A model generated the notes under the pieces. The model had not been told where the DNA came from, did not search any database, and saw nothing but the letters and a program-made list of their open reading frames with translations. The translations under genes and the position numbers were made by a program. From the NCBI GenBank assembly GCA_016169945.1, contig JADLSH010000279.1, positions 372,001 through 436,000 of the forward strand: a stretch of 64,000 nt of DNA, written 5' to 3'. This stretch comes from Trachythela sp. YZ-2020 (lineage: Eukaryota > Cnidaria > Anthozoa > Malacalcyonacea > Clavulariidae). Each line of letters opens with the position of its first letter. The first letter of the stretch is position 1. Shown here in pieces: positions 13,938 through 23,640 of the stretch.

Positions 13938-16780
13938 TCAATTCATGCTGAAATCGAAAATAGTATTAATCAGTCAAAAAAATATGCCAACATTCTTTAC
14001 ATCTTGCAAGCTACTCAAAATTTTGACGCTTTTAAATTGAGAATTTTGTTTGTACAAACTTAGGCAAATAGTATAACCAACAGATTGATCTTTAGTCAAG
14101 AGGGACTGACATGCATAGTTTGTCTCAACAGATAATGGCTATGCATATACAAGTAGCATATACTGTATAGGCATGATTTATTTTCGGGACCACTGGCATT
14201 GCCAGGATATAGATCTAGCTAATTTGTCTGGATGGTTTGTCATTTACACCAACAGACTAAGACAAATGATCTGTGAGATGGATGATGCATCTTCATGTTG
14301 ACGGATGATCAGTCTACCAATGATATATACCTTTCAATCAATGAATCTCTCATTGTTGTTGCAATGCTCGATGGCTGTGCATCACCAAGTTTAAAAACAC
14401 TTTCTATAACAGCGAGCTCTGTACTTGTTGTTTCCAACCCACAGAATGCACACCAGTCATTCACGACCATTCCAGCACCAATCACTTCACTTCCTCGATT
14501 CACAGTACCTGCCTGTGGTCAATAGATTAATGTCTTTAACCCTCAGGTTCCATTTAGTCAAGACTGTAGTGAAAAAGTCATGTTTGCCAATGTGATATAG
14601 TCTAAATTTATCATCATGTCTTTTCTGCAACATATGGCAATTAATCAATCTTTACTGATTGTTAAATGAAGTTATTACATTGGCCCTGACTGAAAAGTGC
14701 TCTGACTAATTATAAATCGAACTTTTAAAGCTAATGAAAATTCAACAGCATTATTACAAAATGGTAAAATAACTACCATTTCAAAACAGTTTGTGACTGA
14801 GTGAAGAGTCTATTTAAGGATGGTAATACATACAGATAATAGTTGGAAAACTAATAAACTTGTGAAGCTAACCAACATACCACAAGAGGAACTTGTAATA
14901 AGGATGACAATTCATCTTGATCTTCAATTGAGGTGTGAGGATGAACCTATATATACATATTAGTTTATTACTTTAGCTTATAACTACTAGCGGTTGCACA
15001 TACAGTCATAGGTACTGCAAACAGTGCAGAACCTTTATAAGTGAACTATCTGCTCTACCAAAATCATCAATAATATTAATCGTTATGCATGAATATGGAT
15101 GGCCCTAAGAGCAGAAAAGAATAACATTAAAAAGAAAATCAGTCAATATTTACAACAAACACACTATAGACGTACCAGACCACCTTGGTTTGTAATAGCA
15201 CAGTAACTGCCTGTCAAGACATTGCCAGCCACTGTTTGACGAAATACTTCAACTTTTAAAACGTCAGCCAAAATCTCTTCTGTTTCCTGTTAGAATTTAC
15301 AGTTTCTTAAAGAATAAAGTGCATATCCAGCTGTGGACACTCAGGGGTGATGGGAACAACAACCAAACCCTTGATAATTTCTAATAGCCTTTGAATACTG
15401 CCTGATAGACTTGGTTGAAGTCTGTCTCTCAAGGGGTATGTTGAAAGTAGTGGTGTATGTGAGAGAAGGACTTGACAGTTGACAAACTGATAATCGTTTA
15501 ACTGTGGTAAAGCTAGTAATTGATAAATTGTGTCACAAATCTGTAACAATAGCTTTTACAGCACAACCGAATGTCACTATACGTAAAGTTAACTTACTCT
15601 ATCTAAGTCTGGATGTACAAGAGCAACATAATCGTTACAAGCAACAACATTGCCTAAAGCCGAAAGACGTTCTTCTACCCTCTGAATTTTCACATTATCA
15701 GGCAAGGAGTTACGAATGTGCTGAAGCTCCTGAATTGAAAAACATAACACATTAGGCATTGATATGTGATTTATAAAAATACAAACAATTGATTCAGTGC
15801 CTTCCAGCAAAAAAAGAAACATGAGAACAAATTTTAAATAACCTGATCTGTTGTTGTGTTGGGAACAAGTAAACCATGTCGATTACCTACGAAAGTTATG
15901 AGCTTTTGTTAGAACATTGATTTGATTTGGACAATCTTGATGTACCCCACATGTACTACCATAGAGTACAAAATAGTTGTTTGTAAACACATATACCGAC
16001 ATACCAATATTGGATTCAATATACTGGTATTTTGGTGCTATTTTTTCATTAAATAATGCAATCAGAATTTGATGATAATCAATTGATAATAAAGTATTAT
16101 ATAATAAAAGCATGCTAACCAACAGTCAATCGACCAATAATTCTGCAACCTGCCACTGACGAGTGAATGACTGGTATTACATCTGACAATTCCCCTTCAA
16201 ATACACTGAAAACAAAAAATGAATAGTTATCCATTTGATAATTTATATAAAAATACCACTTATATTAACTAGTTCTAAGGATTTATGACATGATTGGCAC
16301 ACGAGGACCTTCATAAGATCAAATTGTTATTAGAATGATTAAGTCACAACTGTTATGACCAAGTCGATCATAGTTGCCAATGTGAAATAGTCATTATCCA
16401 CTGGTAGTCATTACATAATATCCTCTGAGAACTTAGAAAACCAAATTTTTCCCAGTGGAGCATGCCCCATACCCCCTTACAATGCTTGCTCCCGACATTG
16501 TATCTGGATAACCCTGTAAACACCATTGATAGGTCCCCTAAGTTGTTTGGTACCCCCAGGCCCCAACTAGTAATTGTAACACAAAATTTTGTTCTTTCTT
16601 CAAAATATATATAAATGTACAACAATCTAACAGTTATCATACATTACCTATTTATCACATTTATCATACATACCTATAGAAACTCTGTGATGCGCCAATA
16701 CCAACCAAGCAATAGGAATTGGTCAACTTTGTAAAAACTCCAACTTCGTTATTATTCTCAAATTGAGCGCGAACTGCCAT
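13938..16780 (-). CDS. EIF6: Eukaryotic translation initiation factor 6, complete, 8 exons
   Basis: Ribosome anti-association factor that binds 60S subunits during nucleolar maturation and export and keeps them from joining 40S. Exons in transcript order: 16674-16780 (ATG), 16120-16205, 15843-15886, 15598-15729, 15176-15286, 14881-14946, 14331-14512, 13938-13947. They total 738 nt, or 245 codons, exactly the length of human eIF6. Recognisable blocks: [104 protein letters not shown] and [20 protein letters not shown]. The last coding exon is only 10 nt (ending ...ESMN-stop). It was placed from the family C-terminus; reading on past 14331 would instead end ...ERYISLVD. Confidence 0.95.
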
Positions 16781-17122
16781 AAATGTTTAGAAACTCACTT
16801 TACAAACGTGGTAACTTGTTTAAAGTTTGCTGCAACGTCTCCCTGGCTTTATACCGCGATTTATTGGTCTGAAAAATCTATTTTTGGTAGTTTACAAAAT
16901 TTTATATTTGTATACTATTTTCTATTGCACCAAATTTTTTCGATTGCACGTTGGTTTTGCAATAGCTCGAGCCCGCTGTTTATGTGTCCTCTCTAGGATA
17001 CGTGGTTTTGTCTTCATAAAATGGCCACAAATGGGTTATAGAGTCACCAAATATATTATAATAATTAAATAAATGGTTATATATTATAATTATTAAGTAA
17101 ATAGTTAATGTTATTTTAGGGT
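16781..17122. other. eIF6 upstream region
   Basis: A+T-rich sequence upstream of the eIF6 start. No coding segment or convincing promoter element is visible. Confidence 0.5.
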
Positions 17123-17838
17123 ACAATGGTTCCATCATACTAGCTATGACACTATAATACCATGCTACTATAATCATATAATCATATAATACTATAATAC
17201 TATATTATAATACTATAATACCATGATACCATGGTGTCCACGGGCCTTGAAAATTCTGGAAAGTCCTTGAATTTGAAAAAAAATTCCAGGTCTGGAAAGT
17301 TCTTGAAAATCAATAGAGGTCCTTGAAAGTCGGATCCTGGAGTTAATCTCCTTAGCAACAAAAATAAAAAACTTCATATTTCTATTAAATTATTAGAACT
17401 GATGTGTCATTGATCATCTGAAAAAAGGAAAAATCCGTGCTTTTTTCAAAGATTTTCCCAGTTCTATAGGTCCTTGAATTTATTGAAAAAGGCCCTGGAA
17501 AAGTCCTTGAATCTCCGGTTCTATGATACTTAGCCTGAAAACAGACCTACGTTTCGCCCGCCCTAAAATTCACGGGTCAAGGAATGGCGAAACGTAGGTC
17601 TGATGAAAATGTTGTCAAAACGCTGTGGAATCCGACCGCCTGGCGGTCGGAATAGCTGATTGGATAATTCTCGCCGATAAGGTGTTTGATTGGTCGGTCG
17701 CTTACATGAAAGGTTTAGAATTAGTTTGGAAAGGTCAGCAATTTTCAGCAAGAAGGTCAAGTTGACAAAATTATGCTACGAGTTTATGAATCAAAATTTG
17801 AATATAAATCTACATAACAATAGCTGTTGCGTGTGGAC

Positions 17839-18126
17839 ATGTCGAAGGACGAGTTGTTTAAGAAGGCATTGGATTTAACTGTAGCACAATTTAACTACCG
17901 TTCGTTAAAAACCGAACAAGAAACGTGTATTAAAAAGCTTGTGGTGGATCGTGAGGATGTATTTGCTGTGTTGCCAACTGGCTACGGAAAGAGTCTAATT
18001 TATCAGATATTACCATTAGTGTTCACCGAAATGGATGTGCTTGAATACGGCCAGTGTAACGATACTCACACTGTTATTGTTGTTATTGTTAGTGTTATTG
18101 ATGACGACGGAGACGTTCCGACTTGA
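17839..18126 (+). pseudogene. RecQ-family helicase N-terminal fragment inside the inverted-repeat element
   Basis: The reading frame from ATG 17839 gives MSKDELFKKALDL, then FNYRSLKTEQETCIKKLV (RecQ motif 0: F..R..Q) and DVFAVLPTGYGKSLIYQILP (Walker A, motif I with GYGKS). VIVV-like residues follow (expected before SPLNAL) before an Asp-rich tail and stop. The rest of the helicase (DExH box, motifs II-VI) is missing, so it is a non-functional remnant or the first exon of a longer gene lost by internal deletion. RecQ-like genes of this type are common, mobile-element-associated sequences in cnidarian genomes as I recall. Confidence 0.65.
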
Positions 18127-18148
18127 GAGGAAAGTGAGTCATTCTTTT

Positions 18149-18412
18149 TTACTGCTTCACATATTTCCATAAATGTATTATACATACTTGTAACTTTCCA
18201 TTTCTTGCACACGGATCTGCGGTTGAACTTATCTTTTGAAGTTTTATGCCGATATGTGACAAAAGAACACTCAATGTAACTGTATCTACATTTAACCCTT
18301 TTATTAGAGCGACAATTTCTTTATTATTAGTGCCAGTGAATAGCGGAACACTTGTGTGTTTATTGCCGCGAATTTTAAAATTGCCAAAACAAAAGGCACA
18401 CTCGGCCGACAT
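18149..18412 (-). pseudogene. Cysteine-containing ORF inside the inverted-repeat element, function unknown
   Basis: Reads MSAECAFCFGNFKIRGNKHT, then SVPLFTG, a helical middle, and DPCARNGKLQ. A CxxC pair near the N-terminus with a later Cys hints at a zinc-binding N-terminal domain, but the family is not recognised. After KLQ, at about 18194, there is a good donor (GTATGT), so it may be a first exon whose partner exons are lost. It is transcribed toward the RecQ-like fragment and starts about 110 bp inside the right terminal repeat. Confidence 0.35.
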
Positions 18413-18693
18413 ATTCGATATTGTTTACAAAAAACTATTCTAAACTTCTATTTTTAGGTGTTAAATGTGTCAATCTCATTGTTAATTATTACAAAATGTA
18501 AAGTGGGCGGAATGCACTTTTGACAACATTTTCATCAGACCTACGTTTCGCCATTCCTTGACCCGTGAATTTTAGGGCGGGCGAAACGTAGGTCTGTTTT
18601 CAGGCTATATGATACTATAATACTATGATACTATAATACTATGATACTATAATACTATAATACTATGGTACTATGATACTGTGATACTATGGT

Positions 18694-20242
18694 ACGTTGA
18701 GGTATGCAGTTGAGGTCTGCATTGAGGTCTGCATTGAGGTCTGCATTGAGGTCTGCATTGAGGTATGCGTTGAGGTCTGCATTGAGGTATGCGTACGTTG
18801 AGGTATGCGTTGAAGTATTCCTGGAGGTATGCGTTGAAGTATGCGTTGAAGTATGCGTTGAGGTCCGATCTGCGTTGAAGTCTGCGTTGAAGTCTGCTTT
18901 GAGGTCTGCGTTAAGGTATGCGTTGAGGTCTGTGTTGAGGTCTGCTTTGAGGTCTGCATTGAGGTCTGCATTGAGGTCTGCATTGAGGTCTGCATTGAGG
19001 TTTGCGTTGAGGTTTGCGTTGAGGTATGCGTTGAGGTCTGCATTGAGGTATGCGTTGAGGTCTGCATTGAGGTCTGCATTGAGGTCTGCATTGAAGTATG
19101 CGTTGAAGTATGCGTTGAAGTCTACGTTGAGGTCTGTGTTGAGGTATCCGTTGAGGTCTGTGTTGAGGTCTGCTTTGAGGTCTGCGTTGAGGTATGCGTT
19201 GAGGTCTGCGTTGAAGTCTACGTTGAAGTCTGCGTTGAGGTCTGTGTTGAAGTATGCGTCGAGGTATGCGTTGAGGTGTGCATTGAGGTCTGCGTTGAGG
19301 TCTGCGTTGAGGTCTGTGTTGAGGTCTGCGTTAAGGTATGCGTTGAGGTATGCGTCGAGGTCTGTGTTGAGGTATGCGTTGAGGTCTGCGTTGAGGTCTG
19401 CTTTGAGGTCAGCGTTAAGGTGTGCGTTGAGGTATGCGTTGAGGTCTGTTTTGAGGTCTGTGTTGAGGTATGCTTTGAGGTCAGCGTTGGGGTCTAAAAG
19501 GTATGCGTTGAGGTCTGTGTTGAGGTCAGCGTTGAGGTATGCTTTGAGGTCTGCGTTGAGGTCTGCGTTGAGGTATGCGTTGAGGTATGCGTCGAGGTCT
19601 GTGTTGAGGTCTGCGTTGAGGTATGCGTTGAGGTATGCTTTGAGGTCTGCGTTGAGGTCTGTGTTGAGGTATGCTTTGAGGTCTGCGTTAAGGTATGCGT
19701 TGAGGTCTGCGTTGAGGTCTGGGTTGAGGTCTGGGTTGAGGTCTGTGTTGAGGTATGCTTTGAGGTCTGCGTTGAGGTCTGCGTTGAGGTCTGCGTTGAG
19801 GTATGCTTTGAGGTCTGCGTTGAGGTCTGCGTTGAGGTCTGCGTTGAGGTCTGCGTTGAGGTCTGCGTTGAGGTCTGCGTTGAAGTCTGCGTTGAGGTCT
19901 GCGTTAAGGTATGCGTTGAGGTATGCTTTGAGGTATGCTTTGAGGTCAGTGTTGAGGTCTGTGTTGAGGAATGCGTTGAGGTCTGCGTTGAGGTATGCGT
20001 TGAGGTATGCTTTGAGGTCAGTGTTGAGGTCTGTGTTGAGGAATGCGTTGAGGTCTGCGTCGAGGTATGCTTTGAGGTATGCGTAGAGGTATATGTTGAG
20101 GTCTGCGCTGAGGTCTGTGTTGAGGTATGCGTTGAGGTCTGTGTTGAGGTCTGCGTTGAGGTCTGTGTTGAGGTCTGCGTTGAGGTATACGTTGAGGTCT
20201 GCGTTGAGGTCTGTGTTGAGGTATGCGTTGAGGTCTGCTTAC
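18694..20242. repeat. 12-bp minisatellite array, about 129 units
   Basis: Near-continuous tandem units of 12 bp with two main forms, GAGGTCTGCGTT and GAGGTATGCGTT, and many GCATT or GTGTT variants. The register is broken only at about 18793, 18865 and 19494. Because a 12-bp unit keeps the reading frame, several frames on both strands are open for hundreds of codons (tetrapeptide repeats ALRS/ALRY on +, TSTQ on -). These are by-products of the repeat, not genes. CG-to-TG and CG-to-CA changes in the GCG step fit decay of methylated CpG. Confidence 0.9.
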
Positions 20243-20244
20243 AT

Positions 20245-20530
20245 AACGTTAAACCATGCAAATGGATGGTTTAGTAATTTTCTTATATCTAAGCCATCCA
20301 AATGGATGGTTTAGTAATTACGTATATAACGCTAAACCATCCAAATGGATCATGATGTTATATATTTACCTCGTGCTATGGTGTTCGGTCGTCATAAACC
20401 AATAATACCCTCGTGATGTTTTATTGACCTCGTGATATGGTGCTCGGTTGTCATAAACCGATAACACCCTCGTGATGTTATATATTAACCTTGTGCTATG
20501 GCGCTCGGTTGTCATAAACCGAGTTTATCA
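20245..20530. repeat. Palindromic 20-mers and ~60-bp tandem repeat
   Basis: Three copies of a palindrome of type AAACCATCCAAATGGATGGT (20253-20345) are followed by about three tandem units of ~60 bp containing CCTCGTGATGTT, GGTGCTCGGTTGTCATAAAC and CGATAACAC (20349-20520). Units differ by a few bases. Confidence 0.7.
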
Positions 20531-21104
20531 TAGTATCATAAGCTGAAAGTATCATAGTATCATAGCTAGTATGATGGAACCATTGTCAAAATTAGAAGGA
20601 ATTCCCGAAGCAGCACTGGAAGTGATCTTCCGATACCACACTGTGAGGGTAAAATTACCTCAAAACCGCAATACTGGAAATCCCAATGTCCCCCTCTGAA
20701 AACATTGTCCCTTAGCCTTCTCTGCAGGCATCTCTATTGGTATTGGGTTACCTAATTAATTAAAGATCAGGAAACATTCCCGAGTTTCACATGAAGCATG
20801 AACCTATAACCTCCAGACTGCTAGCTTGACAGCCAGACATCATTATTACATTAGACACTTTTTCGATCTGTGCTAGCATATTTCAAAATCCCAACATTTT
20901 AGAAATGTTTAGCCCTCAAAATCTGGTGGTGTTGACGTGCACAGCTAAAAATGATGTGCACTGAAGAAACAAAACAATATATTATACCGATTCCTTGAAT
21001 TTACTTGTGAATATTGAACAAAAAGCAATTGTTTTATGTTGTGATGTAAAACAAATTTAATAACATATTAAAGATTTTGGCTCATAACTAGAACTGTCTT
21101 CACC

Positions 21105-21878
21105 TTAATGAGCTAGATTGCAATGTTTTAATAGTTCCTCAGTTGATGGAAATTTATCTGTGCATTCACAACATTTATATATCAGTTCAGCATCCAGCCC
21201 AACCTGTACTTGACATTCTTCCATGTTGCAATCATCAAGTAATAGATCGCCTTTGAAATGTCTTTTCCTATGAATGGCAACAGCATCGGACCGAGCAAAA
21301 GCTTTAGCACAAATATCACATTGATGTCGCTTCTCTCCAGTATGCGTTCTTTTATGACGTGCAAAAGTATTTCCTCGACTGAATGCCTTCTTACAAATAT
21401 CACATTCAAAAGGTTTTTCTCCAGTATGTGTTCGTTTATGCATTTTCAAATCATATGACCTTGAAAATGTTGTTGCACATATACCACAATCATAACGTTT
21501 TTTGCCATTGTGCGTTTTCTTATGGCACACCAAATTATGCGAGTCAGAAAATGTCTTCCCACCTGTTTCATATTTATAGCACTTTTCTCCAGAATGGGTT
21601 CGCTTGTGACGTGGGATGTCATCTGATCGTTTGAAAGCTTTGTTACAAATATCACAAACATACACCCTTTTTCCAGAATGTTTAACTTTATGACGCGCAA
21701 GATGTGCTGCTCGCATAAAAGTCAAGTTACAAATATCACATTTGTGCCGTCTTTTCTCTACTCTACCATTTCTCTTGCAACATTCTAATGTTTTAACTTC
21801 CACGTTAGATAATGCCAAGTTTTCCTTGCTGCCTGGATGTTTTTCAACTTGTTTTGAAAAAATTAGCTTACCTGTCAT
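21105..21878 (-). CDS. C2H2 zinc-finger protein, single exon
   Basis: A 257-codon reading frame from ATG 21878. After a basic leader come six C2H2 positions with TGEKP-type linkers (HKCDICNLTF, YVCDICNKAF, a degenerate third, YDCGICATTF, FECDICKKAF, HQCDICAKAF) and a separate C-terminal finger (YKCCECTDKFPSTEELLKHC). In the third finger both cysteines are replaced (YKYETGGKTF), so it probably does not bind zinc. The set resembles sequence-specific DNA-binding factors; no orthologue can be named. A GTAAGC lies 5 bp after the ATG, so a 5' exon or alternative splicing is possible, but the frame runs through it. It adjoins the repeat island. Confidence 0.75.
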   Translation of the reverse strand: MTGKLIFSKQVEKHPGSKENLALSNVEVKTLECCKRNGRVEKRRHKCDICNLTFMRAAHLARHKVKHSGKRVYVCDICNKAFKRSDDIPRHKRTHSGEKCYKYETGGKTFSDSHNLVCHKKTHNGKKRYDCGICATTFSRSYDLKMHKRTHTGEKPFECDICKKAFSRGNTFARHKRTHTGEKRHQCDICAKAFARSDAVAIHRKRHFKGDLLLDDCNMEECQVQVGLDAELIYKCCECTDKFPSTEELLKHCNLAH

Positions 21879-23640
21879 CGTTTCAATGTCATACTGTATT
21901 TTGTGATTTCAATGCAGTGAAGAAAATGTGGAAATGCAACTTCATTATTGAATCAACCTAAGAAGATTAGCAGTTAGCATTCTAATTTACGTACAGTAAG
22001 CCCTTCTAGGGGTGCCATGCTTGTTGCTTGTCAGACTTTCGAAACTAGTAATGTCACAGTCTTGCAATGTTCCTATAGATGTCACTTTTGCTATTGTTTT
22101 CTATTTTCATGACACAATTTGAACAATGTTGCCATTTCAAGGCAATGTTACCTGTTAAAACGTCACCAACTCAAAATGTGGCAACTCAAATATGGTTGTG
22201 GTCCCTAATGTTTCTGCACATACCATGCAAACATAAGCTGCCAGCAATAATTAATTTCCTTACATATATTTGCCTCTGTGCTTGCACCCATTCCCATATA
22301 CATTAATCCTACTACACACGTAAAGACACGCAAGTTGTAACAACAAACCTGCAGCAGGCTTGTACCAATGCTGTTTCAACAACTTGTTATCAGGATGTGC
22401 TCGCACTGCTTCTTCCCAGCTTGCTGACAAGTTGTCCACATATTGTTGACAACTTGCTACAAGGTTGTTGACTCAACCTACTTGTTACAAGTTGTTCCAA
22501 CAACTTGTTATCATCCTGCAATTCATCAACTTGTTACCAAGTTGTGAGTGTCAACCTTGTGGCAACTTGATAAAATGACAACATTGTTACAACTTGTTGA
22601 CAAGTTTAGTACAAGCCTGTTGCAAACACATCTTGTTGATCTATTAATGTTGAACACCAGTGCACCCACCAAGGCCACCATATTTGAATATTAAAACTCG
22701 TACTAAATGAAAGAAATGTATTATACCTGCTGTTTTAAACAAGCTGCAACGTTCCTGCGTGTCAAAACCAAGGTCAAAACCCAAATATTTTTAAACAATA
22801 AACAAATCATTTGTGACCAGTCTTCCACTTCCAAAAAAATAATTTCCTTCCCAACAGCTCAAAATTTCGTTTTTTTTCTTTTTGACAAAATTTCCTTACA
22901 AAAATTTCTTCCCCTTTTTCATGTGGATTTTGAATAAAATTAACAAATTTTATATGGTATTTTACGTGTTTAACCTGAAGATTCTAGTTTAAAAACACAT
23001 TATATCAGTTTATCTTGAATAAGGGTATATTTCTCAGGTTAAAAGGATCATGGAGATTTCAGGGGAGGGGTTGTTAACAAAGGGGGGTACAACTTTACCT
23101 ATTAAAATTTACCCGAAGTAGTGGTTGTGATAAAAATTTCTCAGAAAATTTTCAGATTTTCTATTCTCCAGGACAGCATTTTCTGAAGCAAATTTGCTTG
23201 GAAATTGCTGTATTCTTGGGATTTATCAGAAATAAGATAATTTCCTTTTTATTTCCTTCCTGACAAAAAAGTTTTCTCCCAATTTCGTTCGAAATACTAT
23301 ATCCTTCCAAATTTCCTCCCTAAGGCCAAAATATCCTTCTGGAAGGAAATTTCCTTCTAAGTGGAAACGCTGTTTTGTCATGAAGTGACAGAGGTTTTGT
23401 GACAAAGTGCAGAACGACCTGGGAACGAGGAATTTTTTTTCGCGCCAATCGCCTAATAACACAAACAATAGATTCGTTTTTATATTGAAAGCTATTGAAA
23501 GAACTCGTAAAAATCCTCTTTAAATATAGAACATTTTTACCTTAAAAAATATAGTATTTATAAAAAATTAGCAATTTTTTGCTGTTTTTGGTATTTTTTG
23601 AACACAACGTTTGGCAGTAGCGTGAACGTCACAATACAAG
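21879..23640. other. Intergenic region between zinc-finger gene and first PM20D2-like gene
   Basis: Holds the ACAAGTTG-type repeat at 22320-22640 and a low-complexity TTTCCTT/AAATTTCC-rich stretch at about 22800-23400 that produces open frames without any recognisable protein. Nothing else is supported. Confidence 0.5.
22320..22640. repeat. AACAACTTGTTA-type tandem/dispersed repeat
   Basis: Repeated words such as CAACAACTTGTTATCA and CTTGTTACAAGTTGTTCC fill about 320 bp. They are near-palindromic. Related stretches occur at 6940-7085, 30300-30400 and 62420-62580. Confidence 0.6.

Larger units (their letters stand above)
17531..18607. mobile_element. Terminal-inverted-repeat element with hairpins inside each repeat and RecQ remnant
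   Basis: The terminal repeats, about 90 bp each (17531 to ~17619 and ~18519 to 18607), begin TAGCCTGAAAACAGACC. The 9-mer TATGATACT flanks both sides (17522-17530 and 18608-18616). Because the right flank is a TATGATACT microsatellite, this duplication could be a coincidence. Each terminal repeat itself contains a 17-bp inverted repeat (CAGACCTACGTTTCGCC and its inverse) around a ~27-nt loop, so each end can form a stem-loop. The interior carries a RecQ-helicase-like fragment (+) and a cysteine-containing ORF (-). Long terminal repeats with 9-bp duplications resemble Mutator-like elements, but no transposase is seen. Confidence 0.7.
17123..20586. repeat. 3.5-kb repeat island bounded by a perfect 27-bp inverted repeat
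   Basis: Bases 17123-17149 (ACAATGGTTCCATCATACTA then GCTATGA) are repeated exactly in inverse orientation at 20560-20586. Just inside both ends are ATACTAT/ATAGTAT microsatellites in mirror orientation. Between them come GGTCCTTGAAA-type repeats (about 17230-17510), the RecQ-remnant element (17531-18607), more TATGATACT microsatellite (to about 18690), the 12-bp array, short palindromes and a ~60-bp tandem repeat (20349-20530). It could be one large inverted-repeat transposon filled by later insertions and repeat growth, or two inverse copies of a short repeat. No flanking duplication is evident. Confidence 0.55.

Noticed and set aside
18704..20086. A 460-codon open frame (ALRS/ALRY repeats) and its 255-codon opposite-strand partner
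   Set aside because: Both are by-products of the 12-bp tandem repeat lacking stop codons in several frames. There is no splice, start or domain evidence.
18694..20242. Possible CRISPR-like regular array
   Set aside because: The units are contiguous 12-mers without unique spacers, and the genome is eukaryotic.
23226..23468. 80-codon minus-strand frame
   Set aside because: It lies in a low-complexity AAATTTCC/TTCCTT stretch with no protein similarity.
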